A stretch of DNA of 64,000 nucleotides, from NCBI GenBank assembly GCA_035294085.1, contig DATGLP010000019.1, positions 22,663 to 86,662 of the forward strand. The letters are read 5' to 3'. Shown piece by piece: positions 16,903-29,900 of the stretch. The position numbers and the translations under genes are program-made. The notes under the pieces were generated by a model. The model was not told where the DNA came from. It did no database searches and worked only from the letters and a program-made list of their open reading frames with translations. The first letter of the stretch is position 1, and each line of letters begins with the position of its first letter. This DNA is from Acidimicrobiales bacterium (GTDB lineage: Bacteria > Actinomycetota > Acidimicrobiia > Acidimicrobiales > Bog-793).

Positions 16903-16917
16903 CGAACGCGTGTTTGT
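16902..16917 (+). promoter_or_regulatory. LexA (SOS) box-like site over the ruvC start
   Basis: TCGAAC-GCGT-GTTTGT. The left half is a perfect match to the actinobacterial SOS half-site and the right half keeps GTT. It covers the predicted transcript start and the GTG of ruvC, a position suited to repression. ruvC is a known LexA target in mycobacteria. Confidence 0.6.
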
Positions 16918-17401
16918 CCTCGGCATCGACCCCGGTCTGTCGCGCTGCGGCTACGGCTGCGTCGCCGACGACGGCGGGCGCGAGCAGGTCGTCGCCGCGG
17001 GCGTGATCACGACCGAGCCTGCCGATCCGGTGCCGTCGCGCCTCGCGACGCTGCGGCGCGAGCTGGCCGAGCTCCTCGCCGAGCTGCGTCCCGCAGCCGT
17101 CGTCGTCGAGCGGGTGCTCTTCCAGACGAACGCGCGCACCGCCATGGCGGTCGGCCAGGCGAGCGGCGTGGCGCTCCTCAGCGCGGCGGAGGCCGGCTGC
17201 GGTGTCGCGGAGTACAGCGCGAACGAGGTGAAGCTGGCGGTCGCCGGCTACGGCGCCGCCCCCAAGGAGCAGGTCCAGGCGATGGTGGCGCGCCTTCTCG
17301 GCTTGGCGGCCGCGCCACGTCCGCCGGACGTCGCCGACGCCCTCGCGCTGGCGCTCTGCCACCTCGCGGCCGGCCGCGCGGGACGGGTCGCGAGGCCGTG
17401 A
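16910..17401 (+). CDS. ruvC: Holliday junction resolvase RuvC
   Basis: A 163-residue endonuclease that cuts Holliday junctions in recombination repair. The four acidic catalytic residues are in place: Asp7 ([13 protein letters not shown]), Glu67 (VVVERVLF), Asp140 and Asp143 ([14 protein letters not shown]). The GTG start is fixed by the -10 box and by the conserved N-terminus. Its stop overlaps the GTG of ruvA. Probably LexA-regulated. Confidence 0.96.
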   Translation: MFVLGIDPGLSRCGYGCVADDGGREQVVAAGVITTEPADPVPSRLATLRRELAELLAELRPAAVVVERVLFQTNARTAMAVGQASGVALLSAAEAGCGVAEYSANEVKLAVAGYGAAPKEQVQAMVARLLGLAAAPRPPDVADALALALCHLAAGRAGRVARP

Positions 17402-18006
17402 TCGCGGCGCTGCGCGGGCGACTCGTCGCGCTCGAGCCGAGCGGGGAGAGCGCGGTGTCCCTCGTGCTCGACGTGAACGGCGTCGGCTACGCGGTCACGG
17501 TCGGCGCCCGGCAGGCGGCCGCGCTCGCGCCGGTCGGGCAGTGCGTGGAGCTCGCCGTGCACACGCACGTGCGCGAGGGCGCGATCGCGCTCTACGGCTT
17601 CGCCGACCACGCCGAGCGGCGGTGCTTCGAGGTCCTGCTCGGCGCCCACGGGGTCGGTCCTGCGCTCGCGCTCGCGATCCTGTCGGTGCACACGCCGGCG
17701 ACGCTCGCGCGCGCCGTCGCCGAGGGGGACCTCGACGCCCTCACGCTCGTGCCGGGGGTGGGGAGGAAGACGGCGCAGCGCCTCGTCGTCGACCTCGCGA
17801 GCAGGATGGGGGCGGTGAGCGGCCGGGAGCCGGTGCCGGTGGGGCACGGGGGCGACGACGCGGCCCGTGCCGACGTGCGCGAGGCGCTCGCGGCGCTCGG
17901 CTACGCGCCCGACGAGGTGCGCGCCGCGCTGGCGAGCCTGCCGGAGGCGGGGACGACCGAGGAGCTCCTGCGGCGGGCGCTCGCCGCGCTCGCGCCGGCG
18001 CGATGA
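17398..18006 (+). CDS. ruvA: Holliday junction branch migration protein RuvA
   Basis: A 202-residue protein that binds Holliday junctions and loads RuvB. It has the N-terminal OB-fold ([24 protein letters not shown]), central helix-hairpin-helix motifs ([16 protein letters not shown] and [18 protein letters not shown]), and a C-terminal three-helix domain for RuvB contact ([17 protein letters not shown]). Overlaps ruvC by 4 bp and ruvB by 4 bp. Confidence 0.96.
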   Translation: MIAALRGRLVALEPSGESAVSLVLDVNGVGYAVTVGARQAAALAPVGQCVELAVHTHVREGAIALYGFADHAERRCFEVLLGAHGVGPALALAILSVHTPATLARAVAEGDLDALTLVPGVGRKTAQRLVVDLASRMGAVSGREPVPVGHGGDDAARADVREALAALGYAPDEVRAALASLPEAGTTEELLRRALAALAPAR

Positions 18007-19094
18007 GCCCGCGGCGCGAGCTCGACCTGGACGGCTCCCGGGCCGTCGCGGCGGGCGCGAGCCCGGCCGAGGCGGCGCTCGAGGCGGGGCTCCGCCCGGC
18101 ACGCCTGCGCGACTTCGTGGGCCAGGAGGCGCTGAAGGAGCACCTCGCCATCGTCCTCGAGGCGGCGCGCCGGCGGGAGCAGCCGGTCGACCACCTCCTG
18201 TTCGCCGGGCCGCCGGGGCTCGGCAAGACGACGCTCGCCGGCATCGTGGCGGGGGAGATGGGCGCGGGGCTGCGGGTCACCTCGGGGCCGGCCCTCCAGC
18301 GCGGCGGCGACCTCGCGGCGATCCTCACCGGCCTGCAGCCCGGTGACGTGCTCTTCATCGACGAGATCCACCGCCTCAACCGCGCGGTGGAGGAGGTCCT
18401 GTACCCGGCGATGGAGGACCGCCAGATCGACGTGGTCATCGGCAAGGGGCCGACCGCGCGTTCGGTCCGCCTGGACCTGCCGCCGTTCACGCTCGTCGGG
18501 GCGACGACGCGCACCGGGCTCGTCACCGGGCCGCTCCGGGACCGCTTCGGGTTCGTGGCGCGCCTCGAGCTGTACACGCCGGCGGAGCTCGAGGCGATCG
18601 TGCGGCGCACCGGGCGGCTCCTCGCGGTCGAGTGCTCGAGCGAGGGTGCCGCCGAGATCGCTCGGCGCTCGCGCGGGACCCCGCGCCTCGCCATCCGCCT
18701 GCTCCGGCGAGTGAGGGACTTCGTCGAGGTCCGCGGCGAGGGGATCATCACCTTGGAGGCGGCGCGGGAGGGGTGCGACCTGTTCGGGGTCGACGAGCTC
18801 GGCCTCGACCGGCTCGACCGGCGCCTCCTCGAGGCCCTGTGCGTCGGCTTCGGGGGCAGGCCGGTCGGTCTCACGACGCTCGCGATGCAGGTGGGCGAGG
18901 AGCCGGAGACGATCGAGGACGTCTACGAGCCGTACCTCGTGCAGGCGGGCCTCGTGATGCGCACGCCCCGTGGGCGCGTCGCGGCGCCCGCCGCCTACGC
19001 GCACCTCGGCCTCGAGCCGCCGCCGCCGGCCCGCCAGCGGGCCGAGCCGGGCGCGTCGCTCTTCGACGCCGACGTCCCCGCCGCGACGAGCTGA
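18003..19094 (+). CDS. ruvB: Holliday junction helicase RuvB
   Basis: A 363-residue AAA+ motor for branch migration. Walker A is GPPGLGKT (residues 69-76), Walker B is DEIHR, sensor 1 lies in GATTRTG, and the arginine-finger region in [10 protein letters not shown] sensor 2 region ([17 protein letters not shown]) and a winged-helix end ([20 protein letters not shown]) follow. A short Pro/Ala-rich tail follows the last conserved helix. ATGA overlap with ruvA. Confidence 0.97.
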   Translation: MSPRRELDLDGSRAVAAGASPAEAALEAGLRPARLRDFVGQEALKEHLAIVLEAARRREQPVDHLLFAGPPGLGKTTLAGIVAGEMGAGLRVTSGPALQRGGDLAAILTGLQPGDVLFIDEIHRLNRAVEEVLYPAMEDRQIDVVIGKGPTARSVRLDLPPFTLVGATTRTGLVTGPLRDRFGFVARLELYTPAELEAIVRRTGRLLAVECSSEGAAEIARRSRGTPRLAIRLLRRVRDFVEVRGEGIITLEAAREGCDLFGVDELGLDRLDRRLLEALCVGFGGRPVGLTTLAMQVGEEPETIEDVYEPYLVQAGLVMRTPRGRVAAPAAYAHLGLEPPPPARQRAEPGASLFDADVPAATS

Positions 19095-19144
19095 GCGGCG
19101 GCGTCGCGCGTCGCGGCGGCGAGGTCGCGGCTACAGTCGTCGGT

Positions 19145-19150
19145 TACTGT
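19145..19150 (+). promoter_or_regulatory. Likely -10 element of yajC-secDF
   Basis: TACTGT, giving a leader of about 14 nt before the ATG at 19171. A second candidate, TACAGT, lies at 19132-19137. ACAGT and ACTGT form a short inverted repeat 8 nt apart. Confidence 0.4.
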
Positions 19151-19170
19151 CCTCGAGAGACGGGTAACCC

Positions 19171-19641
19171 ATGCATCTCCATTCCGCCGCCGTCCCGTCG
19201 GTGCTGCACGTGCTGGTCCTCGCCACGACGAAGAAGACCACCACGACGTCGGGCGCGTCCTCGCTCCTGTTCATCCTCGTCCTCCTCGCGCTCGGCGCCT
19301 ACCTCTTCCTGCGCCCCCAGCGCAAGCGGATGCGCGCCCAGCAGCAGGCGCAGCAGGACGTCCGCGTCGGTGACGAGGTGATCACGGCGTCGGGCATCGT
19401 CGGGCGCGTCCAGGCGATGCGCGACGACCGGGTCGACATCGAGGTCGCGCCGGGCACGACGATCACCGTGGTGCGGCGCATGCTCGGCACCCGGGCGCCG
19501 AGCCAGAGCTTCGACGAGCCGCCTGGCCCCAACGGGTCGGCGCCGCCCGCCGAGGCCGGGTTGTCCGTCGGCCTGCGCGAGGAGGGATCGTCGTCGGCTG
19601 ACGGCGGGGACGGCGCGGCGGCCTCGGGGGGCTCCAGCTAG
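19171..19641 (+). CDS. yajC: Sec translocon accessory subunit YajC
   Basis: A 156-residue, single-span membrane protein. The helix at about residues 30-47 (LLFILVLLALGAYLFLRP) is followed by QRKRMRAQQQAQQDVRVGDEVITASGIVGRV, the family hallmark (positions about 50-78). The C-terminal 50 residues are Gly/Ser/Pro-rich and likely disordered. YajC joins SecD and SecF in the complex that drives late steps of Sec export; secD starts at the next base after its stop. Confidence 0.92.
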   Translation: MHLHSAAVPSVLHVLVLATTKKTTTTSGASSLLFILVLLALGAYLFLRPQRKRMRAQQQAQQDVRVGDEVITASGIVGRVQAMRDDRVDIEVAPGTTITVVRRMLGTRAPSQSFDEPPGPNGSAPPAEAGLSVGLREEGSSSADGGDGAAASGGSS

Positions 19642-21153
19642 GTGCGTCGCTCGCTCCTCGCGAGCGTGGTGGCGAGCACGCTCGCCTGCCTGGGGATGCT
19701 CGGCGCGGCCGTGGGCCTCGGCTGGTCGCCCCACCTCGGGCTCGACCTCGAGGGCGGGCTCTCGGTCGTCTTCCGTCCGGCGCGTGCGGTCTCGAACGCG
19801 ACGCTCCAGACGGTGGTCAACATCATGTCCGAGCGCGTCAACGCGCTCGGCGTGTCGCAGCCGAACATCACGACCCAGGGCAAGGACGTCGTCGTCCAGC
19901 TCCCCGGCGTGAAGGACGCCTCGCAGATCCTCGCCGAGATCGGCACGACCGCGCAGCTCTTCTTCCGGCCGGTGCTGTGCGGGGCGCCGCCGTACTCGCC
20001 GCCGCGCGGCCCGCGCGGCACGCCGGCGAAGGTCGCCTACCGGGTCCCGCCGACCTGCTCGGCTCCCTACCGCTACACCTCGGCGTACTACGACACGGCG
20101 ACGCAGAACTACAACATCCCGAGCCAGTACGCCGAGGACCCCTCCTACGCCGCCTACCCCTCGACGCCGCCGGGAAGCGATCAGCGCTACGAGCACGAGA
20201 ACGTCATCTTCCCTACGAACGGGCAGGGCTTCGCTCGGCGCTACGTACTCGGGCCCGTGCTCGCCAAGGGCACGATCATCAAGAGCGCGTACCCCTCCCT
20301 CGACAGCCAGACGGGCCAGTGGGTCGTCGTCTTCAACCTCACGCCGCAGGGCAGCACGGTCTTCAACCGCATCGCCTCGACCTACTACCAGCAGCTCGTG
20401 GCGAACGACCTCGACGGCCGGATCATCTCCGCCCCGGTGATCCAGTCGACGAACTTCCCCGGCTCGGGCCAGATCTCGGGCAGCTTCACCCAGCAGAGCG
20501 CGACGACGCTCGCGCTGCAGCTGCAGTACGGGGCGCTGCCGGTCCAGCTCAACCGCCAGACGGTGACGACCGTGTCCCCGAGCCTCGGCAAGTCGTCGCT
20601 GCGCGCCGGCCTGCTCGCCGGTCTGCTCGGCCTGCTGCTCGTGATGGGCTACACGATCTTCTACTACCGGGCGCTCGGCATCGTCGTCGTGCTCGGCCTC
20701 CTGACGACGGCCGCGTTCCTCTACGGGTTCATCGCGCTGCTCTCCAACTCCTCCCTCGGCCTCACGCTCGACCTGTCCGGCGTGACCGGCCTCATCGTCT
20801 CGGTCGGGATCACCGTCGACTCCTACATCGTCTACTTCGAACGCCTGAAGGACGAGGTGCGCGCTGGCCGTTCGGTGCGAGCCTCGGTGGATCGCGGGTT
20901 CAAGAGCGCGTTCCGCACGATCCTGTCGGCCGACGCCGTCTCGTTCATCGGCGCGCTCGTGCTCTGGCTCCTGTCGGTCGGCGCGGTACGGGGCTTCGCC
21001 TTCATGCTCGGCCTGTCGACGCTGGTCGACGTCGCGACCGCCTACGCCTTCACCCGACCCCTCGTCATCCTCCTCGGACGGAACCGGCTGTTCACCTCGG
21101 CCCGCCACCTCGGCGTGGCCCGCGGCCTCGGGGCGCTCCCGGAGGCAGCGTGA
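19642..21153 (+). CDS. secD: Protein translocase subunit SecD
   Basis: A 503-residue RND-family membrane protein using the proton gradient to pull exported proteins. It has a helix at 1-25, then the conserved LGLDLEGGLSVVF, periplasmic P1 domain blocks (VNIMSERVNALGVSQPNI, QLPGVKDA), and five more helices from about residue 318, with VTGLIVSVGITVDSYIVYFERLKDE. The P1 region carries a Tyr/Pro-rich insert at about 113-190 that E. coli SecD lacks. Starts with GTG immediately after yajC; its stop overlaps the secF GTG. Confidence 0.95.
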   Translation: MRRSLLASVVASTLACLGMLGAAVGLGWSPHLGLDLEGGLSVVFRPARAVSNATLQTVVNIMSERVNALGVSQPNITTQGKDVVVQLPGVKDASQILAEIGTTAQLFFRPVLCGAPPYSPPRGPRGTPAKVAYRVPPTCSAPYRYTSAYYDTATQNYNIPSQYAEDPSYAAYPSTPPGSDQRYEHENVIFPTNGQGFARRYVLGPVLAKGTIIKSAYPSLDSQTGQWVVVFNLTPQGSTVFNRIASTYYQQLVANDLDGRIISAPVIQSTNFPGSGQISGSFTQQSATTLALQLQYGALPVQLNRQTVTTVSPSLGKSSLRAGLLAGLLGLLLVMGYTIFYYRALGIVVVLGLLTTAAFLYGFIALLSNSSLGLTLDLSGVTGLIVSVGITVDSYIVYFERLKDEVRAGRSVRASVDRGFKSAFRTILSADAVSFIGALVLWLLSVGAVRGFAFMLGLSTLVDVATAYAFTRPLVILLGRNRLFTSARHLGVARGLGALPEAA

Positions 21154-22634
21154 GCTCCGGGCGTATCCGCCCTGGCTCCGCCGCGGCCCGGCGACAGGCG
21201 TCCGCCGAAGCGGCGACGGCTCCTCCGCCGGACGAGGCCGAGGCCCGCGAGGTGGCGTCGACCGAGACGGCGACCGCTCGTCCGCCGGTCGAGGCGGACG
21301 AGGCCGGGGCCCGCGAGGCGGCGGGCGCCGAGCCGGCGCTGCCGCACACGGCAGCGCCGGAGGCGCGCGATCGCCCGCCCGCTCAGCCGGAGGTGACCGG
21401 TGGCGCCGAGGCGCGCCGGTTCGGTCCCTTCGGCCGCCTCTACCACGGCCAGACGACCTTCCGGTTCGTGCGCCGCTGGCGGTGGTGGTTCGCCTTCTCC
21501 GCGCTGGTGATCCTCGCCGGCATCGGCTCGCTCGCCGGGCGGGGGCTCAACCTCGGCATCGAGTTCGTCGGCGGGACCGCCTGGACGGTGCAGTCTCGCA
21601 CGCTCACGGTGTCGGCGACCCAGGCGGCGCTCGAGCCCCTCGGCCTCGGTGGCTCGACCGTCACGGTCCTCGGGTCGAACGCGACCGGCTCGCGCTCGGT
21701 GGAGGTGCAGGCGAAGCTGCCGAAGGGGCAGGGCTCGGCGCTGTCGAGCAGCCAGGCGAACCGCGTGTCTCGGGTGCTCGCCCGCCTCGCGCACACCTCG
21801 GTGGCGAACGTGAGCGTCGAGTCGGTCGGGCCCTCGTGGGGCGGCGAGATCACGCGCAAGGCGGTCACCGCGCTCATCGTCTTCTTCGTGCTCATCGCGC
21901 TCTACATCTCGATCTTCTTCGAGTGGCGCATGGCGCTGTCCGCGATCGTGGCCGTCGCGCACGACATCCTCGTCACGGTCGGGATCTACTCCCTGTCCGG
22001 CTTCGAGGTGACCCCCGACACCGTGGTCGCCTTCCTCACGATCCTCGGCTACTCGCTCTACGACACGATCGTCGTGTTCGACCGGGTGCGCGACAACGTG
22101 AAGGCGCTCGGCGGTTCGAACCGACTGAGCTTCACCGACCTCGTCGACCTGTCGATGAACCAGACGCTCGCCCGCTCGCTCAACACCTCGCTCGTCGCCA
22201 TCCTCCCGATCCTCTCGGTGCTGCTCATCGGGGCGCAGCTGCTCGGTGCGAAGACGCTGCAGTACTTCGGCCTCGCCCTCCTCGTCGGCCTGGCGACGGG
22301 CGCCTACTCGTCGATCTTCATCGCCTCGCCGCTCACGGCGCTGCTCAAAGAGCGCGAGCAGCGCTGGCGCATCGTGCGGGAGCGCATCGCGCAGCGGGGC
22401 GGGGCGCCGTCGCGGCTGTCGCCGGCCGCCGTCGCGGCCGGGGTCCTCGGGGAGGGAAGCGCTCCTGGGCGTCGGCGGGTCGCGCCCGGCGGCACGGCGC
22501 CCGGCCGCATCCGCCCCGGCTCGGCGTCGGGCAACGGCGAGGAGGCCGCGGCGCTCGAGCCCACCTCCGCCCTGCGCTCACCCGGTCAGCGGCGCCCGCC
22601 CGCACGCGCCCGCCGTCGCGGAGGCCGGCGCTGA
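21150..22634 (+). CDS. secF: Protein translocase subunit SecF with unusual N- and C-terminal tails
   Basis: A 494-residue partner of SecD. The core (about residues 95-415) has six helices, GLNLGIEFVGGTAW, and the family's ILGYSLYDTIVVFDRVRDN. An 85-residue Ala/Glu/Pro-rich cytoplasmic tail precedes the core, and about 70 Pro/Arg-rich residues follow it. The octapeptide GRIRPGSA occurs in both tails (residues 4-11 and 452-459). Starts with GTG overlapping the secD stop; its own TGA overlaps the presumed CTG start of serS. Confidence 0.93.
   Translation: MSSGRIRPGSAAARRQASAEAATAPPPDEAEAREVASTETATARPPVEADEAGAREAAGAEPALPHTAAPEARDRPPAQPEVTGGAEARRFGPFGRLYHGQTTFRFVRRWRWWFAFSALVILAGIGSLAGRGLNLGIEFVGGTAWTVQSRTLTVSATQAALEPLGLGGSTVTVLGSNATGSRSVEVQAKLPKGQGSALSSSQANRVSRVLARLAHTSVANVSVESVGPSWGGEITRKAVTALIVFFVLIALYISIFFEWRMALSAIVAVAHDILVTVGIYSLSGFEVTPDTVVAFLTILGYSLYDTIVVFDRVRDNVKALGGSNRLSFTDLVDLSMNQTLARSLNTSLVAILPILSVLLIGAQLLGAKTLQYFGLALLVGLATGAYSSIFIASPLTALLKEREQRWRIVRERIAQRGGAPSRLSPAAVAAGVLGEGSAPGRRRVAPGGTAPGRIRPGSASGNGEEAAALEPTSALRSPGQRRPPARARRRGGRR
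22620..22624 (+). promoter_or_regulatory. Ribosome-binding site deciding the CTG start of serS
   Basis: GGAGG, with 6 nt between it and the CTG at 22631, ideal spacing. It lies inside the last codons of secF. Confidence 0.7.
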
Positions 22635-23817
22635 TCGACCTCAGAGCGGCGCGACGCGACCCGGAGGCCTTCCGCGCCGCCCTCGCGCGCAAGGGCGCCG
22701 CCGCGGCCTTCGACGAGCTGCTGGCGGCGGACGCGCGCTGGCGCGAGGCGATGGCGCGCGCCGAGGCGCTCCGGCACGCGACGCGGCCGAAGGGTCGCCC
22801 GAGCGAGGCGGAGCAGCGCGCCCTGCGGGCCGCGAAGGAGGAGCTGCAGGCGCTCGAGGAAGAGCTCGCGCGCCACGCGAGGCGACGCAACGACCTCCTC
22901 GCCCGCGTCCCGAACCCGCCGGATCCGACCGTGCCCGATGGCGAGCGCGAGGAGGACGCGCTCGAGCTGCGCCGGGTCGGGGAGCCCCCGTCCTTCTCGT
23001 TCGCCGTGCGCGACCACCTCGAGCTCGGCGGCTTCGACACCGAGCGCGCCGCTCGGGTGTCCGGTGCTCGCTTCGCGTACCGCGTCGGTCCCGTCGCGCT
23101 CGTCGAGCTCGCGCTCTACCGCTTCGCGCTCGACCGCCTCGTCCAGGCGGGCTTCGTGCCGGTGCTCCCGCCGGTCCTCGTGCGCGAGGCGGCGATGTAC
23201 GGCACGGGCTTCCTGCCGACCGAGGCGTCGAACCTCTACCGGGTCGAGGCGGACGATCTCTACCTCACGGGCACGTCGGAGGTCGCGCTCGCCGCCTACC
23301 ACGCGGGTGAGGTCCTCGCCGAGGAGGACCTCCCGCTGCGCTACGCGGGCTACTCGACCTGCTTCCGGCGCGAGGCGGGCGCGGCCGGCCGCGACACCCG
23401 GGGGATCTTCCGGGTCCACCAGTTCGACAAGGTGGAGATGTTCGTCTTCACGACGCCCGAGCGCTCCCGCGAGGAGCACGAGGCCATCCTCGCCCTCGAG
23501 GAGTCGCTCGCCGGCGCGCTCGGCCTCGCCTACCGCGTCGTCGTCACCGCGGCCGGCGACCTCGGCCCCGCCGCGGCGAAGAAGTACGACCTCGAGGCGT
23601 GGATCCCGAGCCAGGGCCGCTACCGGGAGATCACCTCCTGCTCGAACACGACGGACTTCCAGGCTCGCCGCCTCGAGGTGCGCATGCGGCGCGGCGGCGG
23701 GCTCGTGCACCCGCACACCTTGAACGGCACGGCGATGACCGCCCGCTTCCTCGTCGCCCTGCTCGAGCAGCGCCAGGAGCCCGACGGAGCCGTCGAGCTC
23801 CCCGAGGTCCTCCTGCC

Positions 23818-26814
<2,997 letters not shown>

Positions 26815-26876
26815 GGGTCACTCCTACGCCCTCGCAGGGGTCGCGCGCAACTGGCGGGCGCGCCGCAGGGCGCGTG

Positions 26877-26882
26877 TACACT
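26877..26882 (+). promoter_or_regulatory. -10 element of gltBD
   Basis: TACACT in the 135-bp divergent thiO-gltB gap, predicting a transcript start near 26889 and a leader of about 60 nt. A GAGGGA sequence precedes the ATG at 26950. Confidence 0.5.
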
Positions 26883-26949
26883 GACGGCACCGGGCCAACG
26901 GCGTCCCGGTGGCGAAGCCGCAGGGCGCGGCACGACGACGAGGGACGCG

Positions 26950-29900
26950 ATGGACGGGAGCTCCACCACCGGTCTGTACGACGCGCGCTTCGAGCACGAC
27001 GCGTGCGGCGTGGCGTTCGTCGCCGACCTGCGACGGGGGCCGAGCCACCGCATCGTCGAGCTCGCGCTCGACGCGCTCGAGAACCTCGCGCACCGCGGCG
27101 CGTTCGGCGCCGATCCCGAGACGGGCGACGGCGCGGGGATCCTCCTGCAGCTCCCGCACCGCTTCTTCGCCGAGGTCGCCGGCGTGGACCTCCCCGAACC
27201 CGGGCGCTACGCGAGCGGGATCGCCTTCCTGCCGCGCGAGCCCGACGGTGCCGCGCGAGCGCGCGCCGCCATCGGCGAGCTCGCCAGCGAGGAGGGCCTG
27301 CGCGTCCTCGGCTGGCGGCCGGTCCCCGTCGAGCTCGACGTGGCCGGTCCTGGCGCGCGGCGCGTCGCGCCGAGCTTCTGGCAGGCCTTCGTCGCCCCGG
27401 ACCCCGACGGCCCGCACGCGAAGGCCGCGGGCCTCGCGCTCGAGCGCCTGGCGTTCGTGCTGCGAAAGCGTGCCGAGCGCACCGTCGCCGGCTGCTACTT
27501 CCCCTCGCTGTCGACGAGGACCTTCGTCTACAAGGGGATGCTCGCGACCGAGCAGCTGCGCCGCTTCTTCCCGGACATCTCCGACCCTCGCGTCGAGAGC
27601 GCCCTCGCGCTCGTGCACTCGCGCTTCTCGACGAACACCTTCCCGTCCTGGCCGCTCGCGCACCCCTACCGGCTCATCGCCCACAACGGGGAGATCAACA
27701 CGATCGGCGGCAACCGCAACTGGATGCGGGCGCGCGAGGCCCTGCTGCGGAGCCGCCTCATCCCCGGCGACCTCGAGCGGATCTGCCCGATCCTGACCCC
27801 GGGGGCGAGCGACTCGGCCTCCTTCGACGAGGCGCTCGAGCTCCTGCACCTCGGCGGGCGGTCGATCGCGCACGCGATCCTCATGATGATCCCCGAGGCG
27901 TGGGAGAACGACGCCGAGATGTCTCCGTCGCTGCGGGCCTTCTACGAGTACCACGGCTGCCTCATGGAGCCGTGGGACGGGCCGGCGGCGGTCGCCTTCA
28001 CCGACGGCACCGTCATCGGCGCGCTGCTCGATCGCAACGGCCTGCGCCCGGCGCGCTACTGGGTCACCGACGACGGCCTCGTCGTGCTCGCGTCCGAGGT
28101 CGGCGTGCTCGACGTCGGGTCCGAGCACGTGGTCGCGAAGGGGCGCCTCCAGCCGGGGCGCATGTTCCTCGTGGACACCGCCGAAGGCCGCATCGTCGAC
28201 GACGCGGAGGTCAAGGAGACCCTCGCGGCCGCCCACCCCTACGGCGAGTGGCTCGAGCGCGGCCTCGTGCGCCTCGCGGACCTGCCGCCACGGCGCGTCC
28301 TCGTGCCCCAGCACGGGTCGCTCGTCCCCCAGCAGCGCCTCTTCGGCTACAGCGCGGAGGACCTGCGCCTCATCCTCGCGCCGATGGCGATGAGCCGGGC
28401 CGAGCCGGTCGGCTCGATGGGCTCGGACACCCCCGTCGCGGTGCTCTCGGACCGCCCGCGCCTGCTGTTCGACTACTTCACCCAGCTGTTCGCCCAGGTG
28501 ACGAACCCGCCGCTCGACGCCATTCGCGAGGAGCTCGTCACGTCGCTCGCGGGCACGATCGGGGCAGAGGGCAACCTGCTCGAGCCCGGGCCGGAGTCGT
28601 GCCGCCAGATCGTGCTCGAGCAGCCGGTCATCGACAACGACGCGCTCGCCAAGCTCCTCTACGTCAACGAGCACGGGGAGACGCCCGCCTTCCGCTCCTT
28701 CGTCGTCGACGGCCTCTTCGAGGTGGGCGGCGGCGGCGCCGCGCTCGAGGCCGCGCTCGAGCGGATCTGCGACGAGGTGCTCGCCGCCATCGAGGGCGGT
28801 GCGAACGTCGTCGTGCTGTCGGACCGGCACGCGAACGCCGAGCTCGCGCCGATCCCGTCGCTGCTGCTCACCTCGGCGGTGCACCACCACCTCGTGCGAG
28901 CCCGGGCGCGCACGCGCGCCGGCCTCGTCGTCGAGTCGGGCGACGCCCGGGAGGTGCACCACCTCGCGCTCCTGATCGGCTACGGCGCCGCGGCCGTCAA
29001 CCCCTACCTCGCCATCGAGACGGTCGCCGACCTCGCGCGCCGGGGCGAGCTCGCCGGCGAGAGCGAGCGGCGCGCCGTGCAGCACTACCTCAAGGCGGCG
29101 AGCAAGGGGATCTTGAAGGTGATGTCGAAGATGGGCATCTCGACGATCGCCTCCTACACGGGCGCCCAGGTCTTCGAGGCGATCGGCCTCGACGAGGGGC
29201 TCGTCGAGCGGTACTTCACGGGGACGACGAGCCGCCTCGGCGGTATCGGCCTCGAGGAGATCGCGGCGGAGGTGGCCAGGCGCCACGCCCTGGCCTTCCA
29301 CGCCTCGCCGGGACGTCTCGCGCACCGCGAGCTCGAGGTGGGCGGCGAGTACCAGTGGCGGCGCGAGGGCGAGTACCACCTCTTCAACCCGAGGACGGTC
29401 TTCAAGCTCCAGCACGCGACGCGCGCGAAGCGCTACGAGATCTTCAAGGAGTACACGCGCCTCGTCGACGACCAGTCCGAGCGCCTGGCGACGCTGCGCG
29501 GGCTGCTCCGGCTGCGGACCGGCCCGGACGCGCCGCGCCCGCCGGTGCCCCTCGAGGAGGTCGAGCCGGTCGAGTCGATCGTGCGGCGCTTCGCCACGGG
29601 CGCCATGTCCTACGGCTCGATCTCCGCCGAGGCGCACGAGACGCTCGCGATCGCGATGAACCGCCTCGGCGGCAAGTCGAACACGGGCGAGGGCGGCGAG
29701 GACCCGGCGCGCTACGTCCCCGACCCCAACGGCGACTCGCGGCGCAGCGCGATCAAGCAGGTGGCTTCCGGGCGCTTCGGCGTGACGAGCGAGTACCTCG
29801 TGAACGCGGACGACCTGCAGATCAAGATGGCCCAGGGGGCCAAGCCCGGCGAGGGGGGCCAGCTCCCGGGCCACAAGGTCTACCCGTGGATCGCCGCGAC

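Noticed and set aside
26815..26949. Possible TPP riboswitch ahead of thiO.
   Set aside because: A GCGTAGGAGTGA string recalls part of the thi-box, but CTGAGA and the pairing elements are missing and the space is short; it is better read as the ribosome-binding site.
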